DNA of 64,000 bases from Hoplostethus atlanticus. Lineage: Eukaryota; Chordata; Actinopteri; Trachichthyiformes; Trachichthyidae. Shown here one piece after another: positions 35,446 through 48,270 of this stretch; position 1 is the stretch's first letter, and each line of letters opens with the position of its first letter. The DNA lies in the NCBI GenBank assembly GCA_034670405.1, contig JAXDDX010000044.1, positions 1,792,501-1,856,500 on the forward strand, read 5' to 3'. The translations under genes and the position numbers were made by a program. The notes beneath the pieces were generated by a model. It was not told the origin of the DNA. It saw nothing but the letters and a program-made list of their open reading frames with translations, and searched no databases.

Positions 35446-36547
35446 CAACCACCACCACATGGCGGGTATTAGCTGATTTCCTGGAGATCACTGGAGGATG
35501 CCATCGGAGTACTTGTGTTTCTCTCTCCGTGCCTCTCCTTCGCTATCCGTAGAGTGGCCCCCGCTTAATGCATTGTAATGGTTGACCATTATTTACGCAG
35601 GGGATAAACAAAGAGAAGCGAGGAATTGATGGAGTAATCCACTCTCGCAGTCATTAGGCATTGAGATGGAGGAGCTGGTGGGAGCAGCCTCCTCCTTATG
35701 CCTCTCGAGTTGAGCAGCTAATGGAAATGGGACTCATTAAGACACCTTATACTCCAACGCACCCAAGATCATGAGCAATTGCTAATTGATTGTCGTTAGC
35801 GCTCTTGCAATGAGACGCTCTGCCTGTTTTCTCATTTGTTATGAGCGGCTTTGTTTTCTCCCCCCCCCCCACCTACCCCACGCCGTCTCCTTCACTTCAT
35901 TATTGATGTTGCTTTTTTTTTTTTCTTCTTTTCTTTTCTCCGTTTGCCTCGAGAGCTCTCGGCGACCGGGCACTAGTCGTCTTACGCTGTCGTACCTGGT
36001 TAGCGGCAGCAACACTCGCATCCTACGGGCGGCTTCTAAACGAAGGTTTTTCGTTATAAATATTTGAAGTGCACTTCATGCGTAGGCTATAATAAGAGGT
36101 GTTCATGTAGCGGCAGTGAAATCAATAGTCTGAACCCACACACTAATGACTAATGAATGTATCTGTAGGAAACACACAAATGCCACAGGCGAGTGTAAAA
36201 GGGCGGATGTAAAAAATGTGCTTCTGCCAGGATGGTCATGGTTGAATAGTAGGGAGAGGCAGGTCTCCCCGTGATGCACTGCTTATTGGCTTTGGAAATC
36301 CCATACTCTTTCCTCTGGAACCAGCAGATTGTATTCATCTTGGCCTTTATCATTTTTTCCCCCCTCCCAGTAGTAATGTTCTCCTCCCTTGATTCCTCTG
36401 TGTATGTGTTTCCCTCCCTCTCATTGCTTTTTTTTCTTATTATAGGGGGTAAAGAAAGGGGTTTAAATGCAAATACAGGTCCTTAGCTGTTCCTTGTGAC
36501 AGATCAGGCCTCATTACACCGACCTCTCCATTGCAATTGGCTCAGGA

Positions 36548-36550
<3 letters not shown>

Positions 36551-36623
<73 letters not shown>

Positions 36624-36632
36624 CTCTCTCTC
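36551..36632. repeat. (CT)32 plus compound CT/GT array
   Basis: A pure 65-bp CT run followed by GTGTGTG and a further CT run. Confidence 0.96.
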
Positions 36633-37037
36633 GCCGTCTCTCGTCTCCATTACATTATGAAGTCTTTCACCTCTAATAAACCATCCGCACTCCTCTACGC
36701 CTGAAACAGTGAGAACAGCCAGGTGTCCAGAGAGAGAGAGGAAAGCTCTGGCCACGGGGCATGCAATTTGCTTTGCAGATGAAGCAGGACAGAGAGGAAG
36801 AGGGGGGGGGCGGCGGCATCGTTTTTTTTTTGTTTTTTTTACGTCTGTGGACAGACAGCGCAGTGTGTCTTTGCTTTAGCGCTCTGCCAGCAGCCTACTC
36901 CTCTATCTCCATCTACCTCGTGGGAGTTGCTACCACCTTCTCACTCTGATGGGGGGAAAAGACTGGAAACAAAGGAAGGAAAATACAGGCGCCCTCTTGG
37001 GTTGCTGTCGCTTTTTGAAACAAGATATGCTGTAGGG

Positions 37038-37062
37038 AGAGGAGGAGGAGGAGGAGGAGGAG
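37038..37062. repeat. (GGA)8 trinucleotide run
   Basis: Perfect GGA triplets. Confidence 0.9.
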
Positions 37063-37352
37063 AAATAATATTGAAGGGTTACGTAAGCGCCTCTCTCTCT
37101 TTTCATCTAGAAAATTTGAATGTATTTGGGATTAAAGGGAGTAGCGCTTTCGGTTGGCTTAATTCAAGTTTTTCAAGTTTTTAGTTGAAATGTGATCTGA
37201 AATACAAACAATTGATGCTAGAGGGCAAAGTGTTTGATAACACATTAGGAAGATGTGCACAGCATGAAGTAAATTACCTGCATCTCCATAAAGAAGACGC
37301 GTAATTGGTGGTTGCTGTGATGCTGATCCGGTGTGTATCGGCAAAACGGCGC

Positions 37353-37369
37353 GTGTGTGTGTGTGTGTG
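37353..37369. repeat. (GT)8 microsatellite
   Basis: Short GT run in a 110-bp GT-rich segment. Confidence 0.85.
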
Positions 37370-37427
37370 GAGTTTGGTGTGTATTTGTGATTGTGAGGGA
37401 GCGTGTGTGTGTACGTATAAGTGCTTT

Positions 37428-37429
<2 letters not shown>

Positions 37430-37462
<33 letters not shown>
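37430..37462. repeat. (TG)16 microsatellite
   Basis: Pure TG run. Confidence 0.95.
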
Positions 37463-37465
<3 letters not shown>

Positions 37466-40400
37466 CTCCACATAATTACAACAGTGGCGGCTAACCAGTG
37501 CCGGCATATGTGGTAATCAGTAGAGAGTGAGGAGTGGAGAGCTGACGGAGCTGGTGTCTCACATTCCCTAAGTGTATCACACTCAAATCATTATCTCTCA
37601 ACCTGTAATCACCACAAATGCATACGTGTGGAGTAAGTAAGCACTAATACACTGAAATAATACACTCTATGTTTATGGCTATGCCCCGCCCCCCCCTCCC
37701 CAGCCACATGTGACTCATATGTTTGTGGCCTGTGGGTTTAGAGCATCACTCCGATTTGGTTGACATCATTGTTAACTGATCACTGGTGTGTTGTTGTTGT
37801 TGTTTTCATCCTCTCCAAATGAAAACCTGCTACTTTCTTCTTCATCACAAAATGACTAACTTGCCTTTCCCAGCGTTCCTCCTTTTAACTTCAAGTGGCT
37901 TCCCTTTTGAGGGTTGAGTTGTCTTTTGAAAAGCAAGAGATGTATTATCGTGTGGGTTGATCCCGCATCGTACCGAGCCGTATTAACAACAGGAAGCATC
38001 TAAAGGAGCCATCGTGATGTCTGTGCCAAGGTAACGACGTGTACAAGTGAAGCGGGCTGCTGGGAGAGGTCACAGCAAGGTCAAGCTTCAGAGCTGTTAT
38101 TTACTGAGAACATGACGGTGTAATTAAAACCACTCCTTTTCTCTCTGCTTTTTGTCTTTGAATTGGCAGCTTTTAAAAAAAATATATATATATCTTTTTG
38201 GCATAGCGGTGAGAAAGTAAAATGTATGCTCATTTTTTGAGGGATCGTTTGGAAGTGTTGCCGGAGCCTCCTCTGTTGCCTGACAGTCACAAGCGATCGT
38301 CGAGCCAAACTGATATTGAATTCACTCAAACAGTATCTTTACTGAGCTGTCATCACCAGCAGAAAGTAGCTCACTGTCATTTTTAATCAATGTACAGTAC
38401 TGTGCTGTAGCATGCTCCCCCCCCTCCCCCCCTCCTTTTTTCATTGGTGCTACTGCTTCATGTTCATGTCCATACAAAACCTACTGTATTTACCAGTTAA
38501 AATGCAAATGTGCTCCAGTGGGAACAATAGCCAGCGAGGCTCGGCTGGGTGGGCAGGCAGCCTGCGGTTCATGAGAGCCTTTCTCAGTGTTCAGAGTGGG
38601 GCCAGGTGAGCCCTCTACCCAGGTGTCCCTCGGCTGCCATTGTCCAGGCTCGGCGGGTGGCACCCAAACCGCCCCGCCCCCCCACCCCTGGCTCACCAGA
38701 GGAGTTTCGTAGCCATTTATTTATTTATTTATTTTTACAGCATGGCAGTTCATTCCCGGCAAAACCCGGTGCTGACTAGGGAGGAACCAGCCAATCGAGC
38801 TGAGGTGGCTGCAGCGACAGTGGGGGTTTTGATTCCATGAGGACCCAATTAAACCTGGGAGGCCCTCTCTGAAGGAATAATAACAATGATAAATGCACCT
38901 CTATGGCCGGCTTAAAGGAGGGAGGGAGAAATGTTTTATTGTGTCGGCCCCGTCTTGACACAATTTACTCCAGGCTTCCTTTTTTTTTTTTTTTTTTGTG
39001 CTATCAGGAGGTTTCAAGATCTCACCTTGTGTAGGTTTTCCTCAGGAGGAAGCCTGGTGTTATCTCCTGGATGTTCTGATGAGCTCGGTTCGCTTCAGCA
39101 GCTTCATACCCTCTCAGCGTGTGCTTTGAATAGGCTGGGGATGTAGCGACTGCCTGCCAAAAGTGCAAATACTGTGTGTGTGTGTGTGACTGTGTGTGAG
39201 CTGCACCCATGATTAGAGATATGCAGGTGTGTGTGTGTGAATATGATGGGGTTTTTTGTTGTGGTTTGAATGAACTTGTCCTACATATACAAAAAAAACA
39301 CCTCATTTTACAAGTATTGAAATGTTCTGAGCCTTTTTGGAGTATTATGTCAGCAAAGCCTCATGACACCAACTCAAACCTTCTCATAATAGAAAAAAAC
39401 GAAACTCTTTTCATTGTAAGCCGACGTGAACTCGGTAGATTTAATGGATTTCATAAGATGTTTTTAGATGAACTATCTCAGGAAGTCTCTCCAGTCATTC
39501 TAGGCAGAAATTGTATGTTTTTTTCATTTGCCAGGTGGTAATTCATATTTGTCCATCAGAGGAAAAAAACTGCTTGAATTAGATAACAGACCTCTGTGTT
39601 CCAGATTTGCAGTTTGCCAGCAGTTTATCAATTACTGCTTGTGGTTTCATACTGCCAGTCAGTCTTTGTCTGGGCGCCTGAGCCTCCTCCTCGCCGTGCT
39701 GCAGAGCCGTGTTATTGTACTTAAACAAATCAATTCTGTTGCAGTTGAGCTTTTTTTTTTTTTTCATCCTCTGTCATTATGAACTGTTTGCAGTGCAGAG
39801 CACATTGATTTTTCACAGCCCTGGAAAAGCTGTTGATGAATAGCACAGAGGTATCTGGGGAGAATCTGGCTTTAAAAAGGAGGCACCCAGCATCAACCCC
39901 TCCTGCCCCACCCCCCTCTCTTTTCCTGACCCATTGAGCCCCCAGCGCTCCTCCACTTTCTCTTTTCAGAGCGCGGGACTTCCAACAGGGGAGAAATGCA
40001 GCCTGAAAAATCTTCCAATGATAAAAAAAGAGGATTAAAAAAAAAAGTGCAGGGCACAAGGGACCGCCTTCTCCCGCCGAATGTGAAATTATACTTTGTG
40101 GTTAGACAGCTTTTATATATGGAGCATTACCCTTGTCCTGTCAAGCAAAGCATGAGCTGAGGAGAAGCCAGAGGTGTTCTGGTTGGGGATAGAAATGGCT
40201 AGCACGCTGTGTGTCACTAAGCAGGCCGCCTGATGAAAATGATACTCCTAACAGGATATAGCTACGCTGAAGTAGGGGGATAAACGAGGGGAGGGTTGGA
40301 GAAAAGTGGCATTTGTTACACAGTCGTGCACGGCACACATGCACACACACTCACAAACCTGGAGCGGCTCCAAACACCCTCAAGACATTTTTATTTCTTC

Positions 40401-41249
40401 CATCCCCTTCAGCCCTTTGAACTTCCATAGTTCACCAGTTAAGGAGTGTGAAAAAATAGTTTGATGACGCCCTCGCGCCTTTCCATTGAGTCAGTCACCC
40501 GTGAAAATGTGTGTTGTGCCTTTTTGAACAGAAAGTGCAGGAACACCTGAAAATGACCCACAAAAAGATCTTATTTTTCTTGCAAAAGGACAGTTTTAAA
40601 GCTGCTTTGAAGACAGGAAGCTGTAATTATTAAATTCCTCGCCATAACCTAAAGCCAAGCCTCATTCAACAGGCAGTATATTTACTTACCTGTTTATATT
40701 TACTTACCTTTTGCTACACTTTTGAGGACTTTTGGAAATAACTAGAGTTACACCGATCACACCACACACACATTTACACAGGGCCTCCTGAGTTCAGTCT
40801 ATGTATACTACATAGCGCCCAACCACTCATCTTAATATTAAAATGGTTGTAAATATTCTCAGATTTTGCATTTTGTAATTTATCTCTCAGACGCCAAGAG
40901 AGGCAAGCATGATGTATAGAGAGAAGACATGCTACCATTCAGATAATGCTTGTTAAAGCATTATAACTACACACTATTATTAATTCATGAAGTAGTTAAG
41001 GAAAATGATGTTAGTGTAGTTATTTGATTGGATGAACACAGATAAGACAGGATTACTATGACTTACTATTACGATGTAAAAACATTCATTTTGGTTACAT
41101 TTTCCATCATTTCAAAACTGCAGGTTGGTTTATTCTGTCAAATAATGACTGTACTAGCTTAGATGTAATTCGCACATTGGTTATCACCTTTGGTACCCCA
41201 CCAGTACCTAATGTGGACATTTGCAGGGGGCTGAATGTCACCGGCCATA

Positions 41250-42060
41250 GGCTCAAGCCCTGTCAGCCGGGCTACGTGCTAAGCCATAGAGAAGGCCTCT
41301 CTTAATAAGCTTATCTGTCAATCGGGGAGTGAATCGCGAGCCGCCGTGAACGTGCTGCGGCAGTGAACTTAACTCCACGGTGTATGTTTGTGGTACTCCG
41401 GTGATCGTGTGTATTATCGGCCTCTCTTTTGATTTGTCCTCCATGGGCGCGAGAGCGTGAAGGAGCTTATCCATGCAGTCAAGAAATGGATCGCGTTAAG
41501 CACGGTGCGAACGGAAGCCACTCCGAGCCCCCCCAGGAGTCGGTGGGCTAGCGATACCGGTCGTGCTCATTGAACGGGCTTGATTTGGAAATGAAAAATG
41601 CAACATGTCATTACTGAGTGTTTGGAGATCGATGGATAAATACAGTCGCGTTTGATATAATTCAAATTTCTTTTTGATTTCTCTCAGGGACAGAAGACGT
41701 GAGGTGCTGGAGTTTTTCTCTTCCTGGTGTGTGAATGGGTGGGGGGGGTCCTTCGTAGTGAAGAATCCAGGATTGAAGTCATCACAGGTGGGTGACATTT
41801 TTGTACTAAACACCATCATGATTGAGGGACTTTCCTAAGTTCGCCCTGGAAGTCCCTTTCTCTTAACTCATTCTGGACGAGACGCCGTAGCCTTAGCGGG
41901 GAAAATGTCACAGATGGCTGTTGGGGCGAAGCCAACAGATGAAACATGTCGCCGGTAATAGATATCAGGGGGGTACCCGGATACAAGGCTCGCCCCCCCC
42001 ACCCCGTCACTGGAATGATTTAAACACGGCAACTCGTATTTGATAACACGCGATGGCAAC
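41250..42060. other. CpG-enriched unique stretch
   Basis: CpG density is raised (for example GAATCGCGAGCCGCCGTGAA and GATCGCGTTAAGCACGG), without a TATA box or a clear exon. It may be an undermethylated regulatory region or unrecognised promoter; no gene can be assigned. Confidence 0.25.
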
Positions 42061-42088
42061 AATGTCTGTGTGGCCAGCGCCGGCTCAC

Positions 42089-42120
42089 CTCTCGGAGCAT
42101 GTTGGTTTCATCAGGAGCTC
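42089..42120 (-). other. candidate 32-nt exon, minus strand
   Basis: On the minus strand an almost pure pyrimidine tract (CCCCCCCCTTCCCCAACCCCCAG) precedes 32 bp and a consensus donor (GAGAG|GTGAGCC). The open frame reads ELLMKPTCSE. Both splice signals are strong, but there is no second minus-strand exon to join to it. Confidence 0.22.
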
Positions 42121-42267
42121 CTGGGGGTTGGGGAAGGGGGGGGCTCCGAATAACAAGCCGCTGAGATGTTGCGTCTGTTTGTGTTTTACACGGAGGTCCG
42201 GGGTCCAGATGCAGACCGACAAACTGCTACGTGTCCTGTGGCCACCCCGGGGCTCAACCCAGACACG

Positions 42268-42268
<1 letters not shown>

Positions 42269-42296
<28 letters not shown>
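42269..42296. repeat. (CA)14 microsatellite
   Basis: Pure CA run. Confidence 0.95.
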
Positions 42297-42299
<3 letters not shown>

Positions 42300-42507
42300 A
42301 AGGTCACGGCTGCCCTCCTCAGCTCGGTGAAACGCATCACAAAACAAGCCACCGGTTCATCCTCGGCTGTTTACGCAATATCTAGTTCAGTGTATCTGGA
42401 AATGCGGGCCGTTCCGCTGAAAGGGAAAGGGAATGTAATTGGTTCGTCCGCCGTGTTATACAATACAGTTATGGCTTCATGGCTTTGGAATTGGGACGTC
42501 CAGCACG

Positions 42508-42511
<4 letters not shown>

Positions 42512-42560
<49 letters not shown>
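42512..42560. repeat. (CA)24 microsatellite
   Basis: Pure 49-bp CA run. Confidence 0.96.
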
Positions 42561-42562
<2 letters not shown>

Positions 42563-42773
42563 CAGATAAGAGTGGTTAATCTTGATTAGAGCTGTGTGAA
42601 TGCTGAGAAATACGCTGCTCTGACAAACATCTGCCCGCCGCACAGCTGAGTGGGATAAACCAAAGCGATTATTGTGGAAATGTCAGGCGAGGTAGACAGT
42701 GAGAGCGAGCGAAACAGGGGGGGATGTGACATGAACAGGGACATGACATGAGTGGCACAGTGCTTCACAGCCA

Positions 42774-42775
<2 letters not shown>

Positions 42776-42805
<30 letters not shown>
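42776..42805. repeat. (TC)15 microsatellite
   Basis: Pure CT run. Confidence 0.95.
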
Positions 42806-42808
<3 letters not shown>

Positions 42809-43651
42809 GACAGACTTTCCCCTCTCTGCCGATGCAGGGTTGCCTTTGTGGAGGGCTGGTGATGGAAGGGCTGCATTCACAGAAAATAACAACAGTCTCA
42901 ATAGAGGAGTGTAATCTGGGAGGTTAATGGCCAAATACAATCTCCAGCAATGGGGAAGTGTGGTGGTTTTTGACACCCCTACCTCAGGAATGAAGCATTG
43001 CTCTCTGGTGCCAGGTAGTTCTTTGTCTCTATCACACCAATGCGTGCCCTAATGAATAATTGCTTTCCTCTGTGAAATGTGAGGGGTGCAGACATTCTGT
43101 TAACCTCTCTAAAGGAAAAGGAGGGGGGAAATCCCCTTCCTGTCAGTGGTCTCTCTTTCTTTCTGTTCTTGTGAGATCTGGAACTGATAAATATGAGGCC
43201 TCTGGTAACTGAACAGGAAGGATAGAGGGCCTGGCCTAGGAGCCCCTGCCTCGGCACACATGTCCACCTCCCCTACACCGCTACACAAAGAGAGCCGAGC
43301 AGTTAATATCAGGTTTCACACTATTAAAGACTATTAGAAGGATTATCAACACTTTTTGTAGTTTGTTTTTTCAGTCTGATTTGTAGGTTGGCAGAGATGT
43401 GTGGATAAAAAGAGAGCATGGCCAACTACTGCTTGGCAGCAGCTTCACACCTTGACTCAAACACATCTTACTTGTTCAATTGACTGGTGTGAAGTCAAGT
43501 GGAAGTACTTTATTATACAGTGCATGGCAGAGTAGTGAGTTTGTCATTCATCTTGGCCACCCCTGGGACTCCGAATAACAAGCTGTTAAGCTGATAAGCT
43601 TGTAAGTGCGATTGTCGTGTACATAGCTGTTTCCTATAGCTGATACTTTAA

Positions 43652-44138
43652 AGGAAGAATTCCCCCTGAAACACGTCAACGCTGTCAGAAAACACCTAAT
43701 GGATGTATCCTGCACTTCTGGGCCCATTTTGTATTTTTCTTATTCTTTTTATTTATCTTATTTTTCTTATTCCCTATCAACAGTGAACATCAGCTTTTTC
43801 AATAGACCAGAATGCAATGCAGCCACAAGACATGTTGCGTTTTGAGAGTTTTTACTCAACTGAAAAAACTCTCTCTCCACTATTGCTAATGCTCTCTCCA
43901 CCTGCATGCTTCACCCACAGCTGAATGCAACAAGTTCAGGCACGTTCTCTCTGAGTTGTCGAAAGTCATTCTGGGAAATGTAGGAAATCACTAACAGAAG
44001 GGTGAAGTAGAGGGAGGCAGGTGGAGGAAAAGAAATTACAACACTTCATCACAAAATAACTCCTGGAATGCTTTGAACATCTCAGATTGATGATATACTG
44101 TATAACAGTGTAACAGTACCGGAGTGGGGAATTTTCCC
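43652..44138 (+). mobile_element. TTAA-flanked DNA element, copy B (intact)
   Basis: The left end AGGAAGAATTCCCCCTGAAA and the complement of the right end GGGAAAATTCCCCACTC form imperfect terminal repeats. TTAA flanks both sides (43648-43651 and 44139-44142), the target preferred by piggyBac- and Kolobok-type elements. At 487 bp with no transposase frame it is a non-autonomous element. Long stretches match the split copy at 10035-11672 in the same order, confirming a repeat family. Superfamily assignment is inference from the TTAA only. Confidence 0.8.
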
Positions 44139-44269
44139 TTAAGCCTTTTGAAGTCAGCCGTGTTAGAAACGGCGCATGGTATTGACTCAAGGATTTATCA
44201 TCACTGTGTAGTGGGTGAATGGAAAAGGATTTGCCCGTGCAATGCTGGAGTAGTAGTCTTGATCACCTT

Positions 44270-44462
<193 letters not shown>

Positions 44463-45007
44463 CCCTCAAACCAGGTTGTCTTCCTGCAACTTCTTTGTGA
44501 TCAAGTTTATCATGTTTTTCCTCAGTATAAATTTCCCCCCCAACTCTTTCTCTTCTTGCTCACATCACATTTGGTCGAAAAAGCAACTTCGGGAAATCTC
44601 AGGCATATCTTTTCAGGGCAGGGCTCTGGCGGAGACGTTCCAGGGTGGTATTCTTCCCATGAGAAAAAAAACGAGAGATAACGTGCCAGGGTGACAGTTG
44701 AATTATTAGCCCATTAGTCACCGCAGAGAGGTGGATGAACATGTCATCCGTCAAGAAAGTGCCTCTTTTTTCAGATAGCCCCCCACTAACTGCTGGCCAG
44801 GAATCTTTGTAAGTCTCCCTTCACCGGCGTAGGAGCTGGAGGGCCGGGAGGGGTCAGGGAGCAGCGCCGGAGCTATCCCGGTGCTCTCTGCTGCTGTTGA
44901 TGACCTGACAGCCTGTCCTGGGAACAGTGCAGCATAACACAGAGGCAAGAACTCAGTGTACTGGACTAAAAATAGACGTGGCGTCATCCCCACTTTTGCC
45001 GGCCCGT

Positions 45008-45016
<9 letters not shown>

Positions 45017-45052
<36 letters not shown>
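45017..45052. repeat. (AC)18 microsatellite
   Basis: Pure AC run leading into alternating CpG-rich DNA (GGGCGTGCGCACACATGCACG). Confidence 0.95.
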
Positions 45053-45054
<2 letters not shown>

Positions 45055-45380
45055 GCGTGCGCACACATGCACGTACGCCACGCGCTGGTGCACGGCGCAT
45101 GTCTTCAGAGAGAAGCGCAACTTTTGGCGATAGTCGGTGACATGCCAGAACATATTGGATTGATTGACAGGGCGACTGCGGCGGTAGGAAGCGTCCGTGG
45201 ATTCAGGACAGGTGTTTTCTACAGCGCTGTCGGTCGGTTTTAAGTTGAGTTTGACCGGGAGGAATATCTCAAGGTTTCCGAGATGAACTTCGTCCACTGC
45301 TCCGCGACCCCCGTTGAATCTCCAAACCCCCGATGTGTGTTTTTATATAAGCTATCTGTCCGGCTGTGCTAGAACAAAGA
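45050..45380 (+). promoter_or_regulatory. CpG-rich patch with a TATA box
   Basis: CpG-dense DNA (45050-45335) ends in a consensus TATATAAG (45344-45351), which would place a start near 45375 in GGCTGTGCTAGAACAAAG. No good donor follows within the next few hundred bases, so a transcript cannot be drawn. Confidence 0.3.
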
Positions 45381-45439
45381 CTTCATAATAAAGAAAGTGA
45401 AGCGTATTGAACAAATGAAGTCACGCTCGCTTCCTTTGA

Positions 45440-45740
45440 CGCAAAAATTAAAGCCGATATCCCTTTGACACCCCAGCCACGGAGAACTTGTCAATTTCCT
45501 GCCGGTGATGAATAGCCTAAATATGCTATGCTTCACAAGCCAACAAATTAATTAATGCCTCGGCGTAATATGTTTTAAGAACACTTGGCGTCGAGATGCT
45601 TTTGGCCCGTGAACGGTCTACCCCCATGCTGTTTCTCGTGCACAGCTTGAAATGAGACTACATTAACGGGCCTTTCTTCTGCTTTCTGCTGCCATATTAT
45701 TACATTCCTCTTTGTTAGTGAAAATAACTACTGCGCTCTT
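45440..45740. promoter_or_regulatory. possible conserved non-coding element
   Basis: Complex, repeat-free DNA with several homeodomain-type cores (AATTAATTAATG near 45547) and no coding frame. The texture is that of vertebrate developmental enhancers, but conservation cannot be seen from one sequence. Confidence 0.22.
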
Positions 45741-46846
45741 ATTCTGTTGGTGCATTCTTGTCGGAGAGTAGATCCAAGACCCAACAACCGTAGCGTAGCC
45801 GCTCAAGCCACCGTTCCACACAGCTCCTACTCAATGTTATCTTTGCAAAGTGTCTCTATAAAGCGAAGGAGATAAGCAGTAGGCCGAATGGAACAACCCC
45901 AGATCCTAGTTGTTGCAGTTGAAGTACATCCCAAGATCTTGGCTAGTGGTTGGTTGAGGAAAGATGATGTTGATGTTGAGGGCTCAGTCACCAAACACTG
46001 TGCAATTAAGAATGTGCTTTTCTGAAAGGTATTGCGTACAATTTATCCCCTCAACCTCCACAGCAAGGTTGAGTGTTGCAGAACGATTCGCATCCGAGGT
46101 TCTTGGAAAGTTCAATCCGCGGCTGAGAGTAGTCAATTTCAGACTTGACGACGATGATGATGCTGCTGCTAATCCCACCGAAGGAGATGATTGAATCATC
46201 ATGGCGAAACAGCTGTCTTATGTGCCGCCTCTCTCCACTAATGGTTGATGATGACGGTAGCAGAGTATAAGTGAGTGCAATTGACAGTGGAGTTGGAGCT
46301 TCCTCGGGGAGGAGAGCTAGGCTCCGTCTGAGGCAGAGGGAAGCAGGAGAGGAGGCAGGCAGGCAGCAGGGTGGCCATGAAACATTCATGCACCTGGGGA
46401 CTCTTAGCACAAGGAGAGCAAGCTGAGCCAATAATGAAGTAAGGAAGGGAGGACTCTACATGGCTCTGTTAGACCTTTTATGATCAGCTTGTTACCTGCC
46501 TATATTTAATGATGACTTGTATTTACAAAAATGTATAAATGCATAACTGTTTTCTGGAATATTGTTTGCAGTAATAATGTTATTACGGTCAGCTATAACA
46601 GAGAGAATGGCGCCACAGGTGTGCAGCTGGTTTTAGACGTAGCGTAGCTCGTGCTGCTAGCCGGACAGCAGAATGTGAGTTATTCCCGGCGCTCCGACCG
46701 CTCCGGCCCGGGCCTGTTGACACAACGGTGCACCAAATGCGGTCATCCCCACTTGCACTGGCTGAACAGTTGTCCCTCCATAGCTGACCCTGCGCACCGG
46801 CTGCAGGACAAAAAAGTCCATGTGCACACCCAGGGCCAGAAATGGT

Positions 46847-46871
46847 GAGAGAGAGAGAGAGAGAGAGAGAG
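46847..46871. repeat. (GA)12 microsatellite
   Basis: Pure GA run. Confidence 0.93.
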
Positions 46872-47046
46872 GGGGGAAGAGGGAGAGGAGTGGTGAGAGC
46901 AAGATGAAGAGGAAGAGAAGGGAGAGGCAATATTTAGACAGCTGCATGTGTAGTGTCGTGTACCCTGGCCGGTAGAGTAGAGGTGAAGGGATATTTTGGT
47001 GTCCTCATCTAGGCCTGTAACACCCTCAGACAAACCGCTGTCATGT

Positions 47047-47054
47047 TGACGTCA
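47047..47054. promoter_or_regulatory. full CRE palindrome TGACGTCA
   Basis: A second complete CRE in the window. There is no CpG island around it. Confidence 0.3.
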
Positions 47055-48054
47055 CTGCACTTCAGACAATGGTCTATAAATCACACACAACAAGGTCTCA
47101 GTCGTCTGTAAATGTATAACCTCCTGCAAGTTATCATTCATAAATGAAAAGAATATTTTCTCTGCTTGAGCTGATCGCTGTACTATTATTTTTTACTAAG
47201 AATGAGAAAAGTTGCTCAAACATGTTTTCAGTTTAATGCATCAACAAAACTTTTTTTTTCACATTTCACAACTCGCTGCCAAAGTGTCTATCTGTGTCCT
47301 CACCCTGGACTGGCGGGAGGTGGTACAGTAGCCGCGGTTGTGCGAGACAGCTGGTCACATGTCTGCGGTCCTGTGCTAGACTGGCCCTGTGCCTTGACCA
47401 TGAGGTGGTGGATGGCAGCTGACTGCTCTGATTCACTGGGAACTGAACTTGGGTGTTGTGCGCTTCACAATGGATCAACTCACAGCGAGTCAACACCGAG
47501 CTTTTTCAATCTCCATCTCCATCGGCCGTTTTTTTTTTACTGACTGCTGCTGTTTGGGTTCTTTGTCACGTCCTGGGGTTTTTTGGTGGAGGCATTTTCT
47601 GTGACCGATAGATATTTTGACTATTTTTAATTTGATAATGCCATGCTGAAATGATATCGGTGTGAAATAGGAGCCCACAGCGCACAAAGATAACTGTGGA
47701 ACTTGATGCCTTGCTCTTTCAGTGGATGTTTGAGGAGGTTTTGAATTCTTTAATCCACAGTGTCCTTGATGTAACATTGTACTGTCCTCCTCTCTAGGCA
47801 TTTCATTCATGTCAACAAAGCCAGCCTCAAAAGAAACTACAGATTCTTGGCCTTTTATGAGCATGTTTGCTTTTCAGTTGTCTGATCACTATTGGGCAAC
47901 TATTTGTCTGTGAGCTCTTCAAGGTGTTGTTTTTTTTGCCTGGTGATAGCAGGCAGCCAGGGGGGAGAAACGCGGTATTAAACCACTACCTGCTTCCCCG
48001 CCTGTTCCCCCATCACATAATAACGTGTGCAACACCCTCACAGCAGCCGCTAAT

Positions 48055-48270
48055 TGCTGCTGGATATTAGAGCGAGGTCTCCAAAGACACTGACCTTCCT
48101 TTTGCCAATCATAACAAACGCGTGTTTCCAGGCTGAGCTGGGAGGGAAAGCGCTCCCCGCAGCACCGACAGGCCCAATCAATTATTCAGATTGGCTGCTC
48201 GCGTGTGTTTTGCCGGCCACCACGTTTAACGGCGTCTATAATGGCATCTTTGTGAGAGATTAATCGTGAT
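48055..48270. promoter_or_regulatory. possible conserved non-coding element
   Basis: Repeat-free DNA containing an inverted CCAAT pair (CCCAATCAATTATTCAGATT GGC, split around 48174-48195), a TCAATTA core and a GATTAATCG motif. It may be an enhancer, judged on texture only. Confidence 0.2.

Larger units (their letters stand above)
35460..41200. other. unique non-coding stretch with many arrays
   Basis: Unique DNA broken up by CT, GT, GGA and poly-T runs (individual longer arrays listed). Minus-strand tandem donor-like phrases (GTAAGTAAATATA twice, complement near 40680-40710) have no acceptor. No gene is supported. Confidence 0.4.

Noticed and set aside
39022..39070. Minus-strand exon reading EITPGFLLRKTYTR with donor ACAAG|GTGAG
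   Set aside because: The donor is good, but the proposed acceptor has no pyrimidine tract.
40675..40715. Two tandem minus-strand donors (GTAAGTAAATATA)
   Set aside because: They come from a short tandem repeat of A/T-rich DNA and have no upstream acceptor or open frame.
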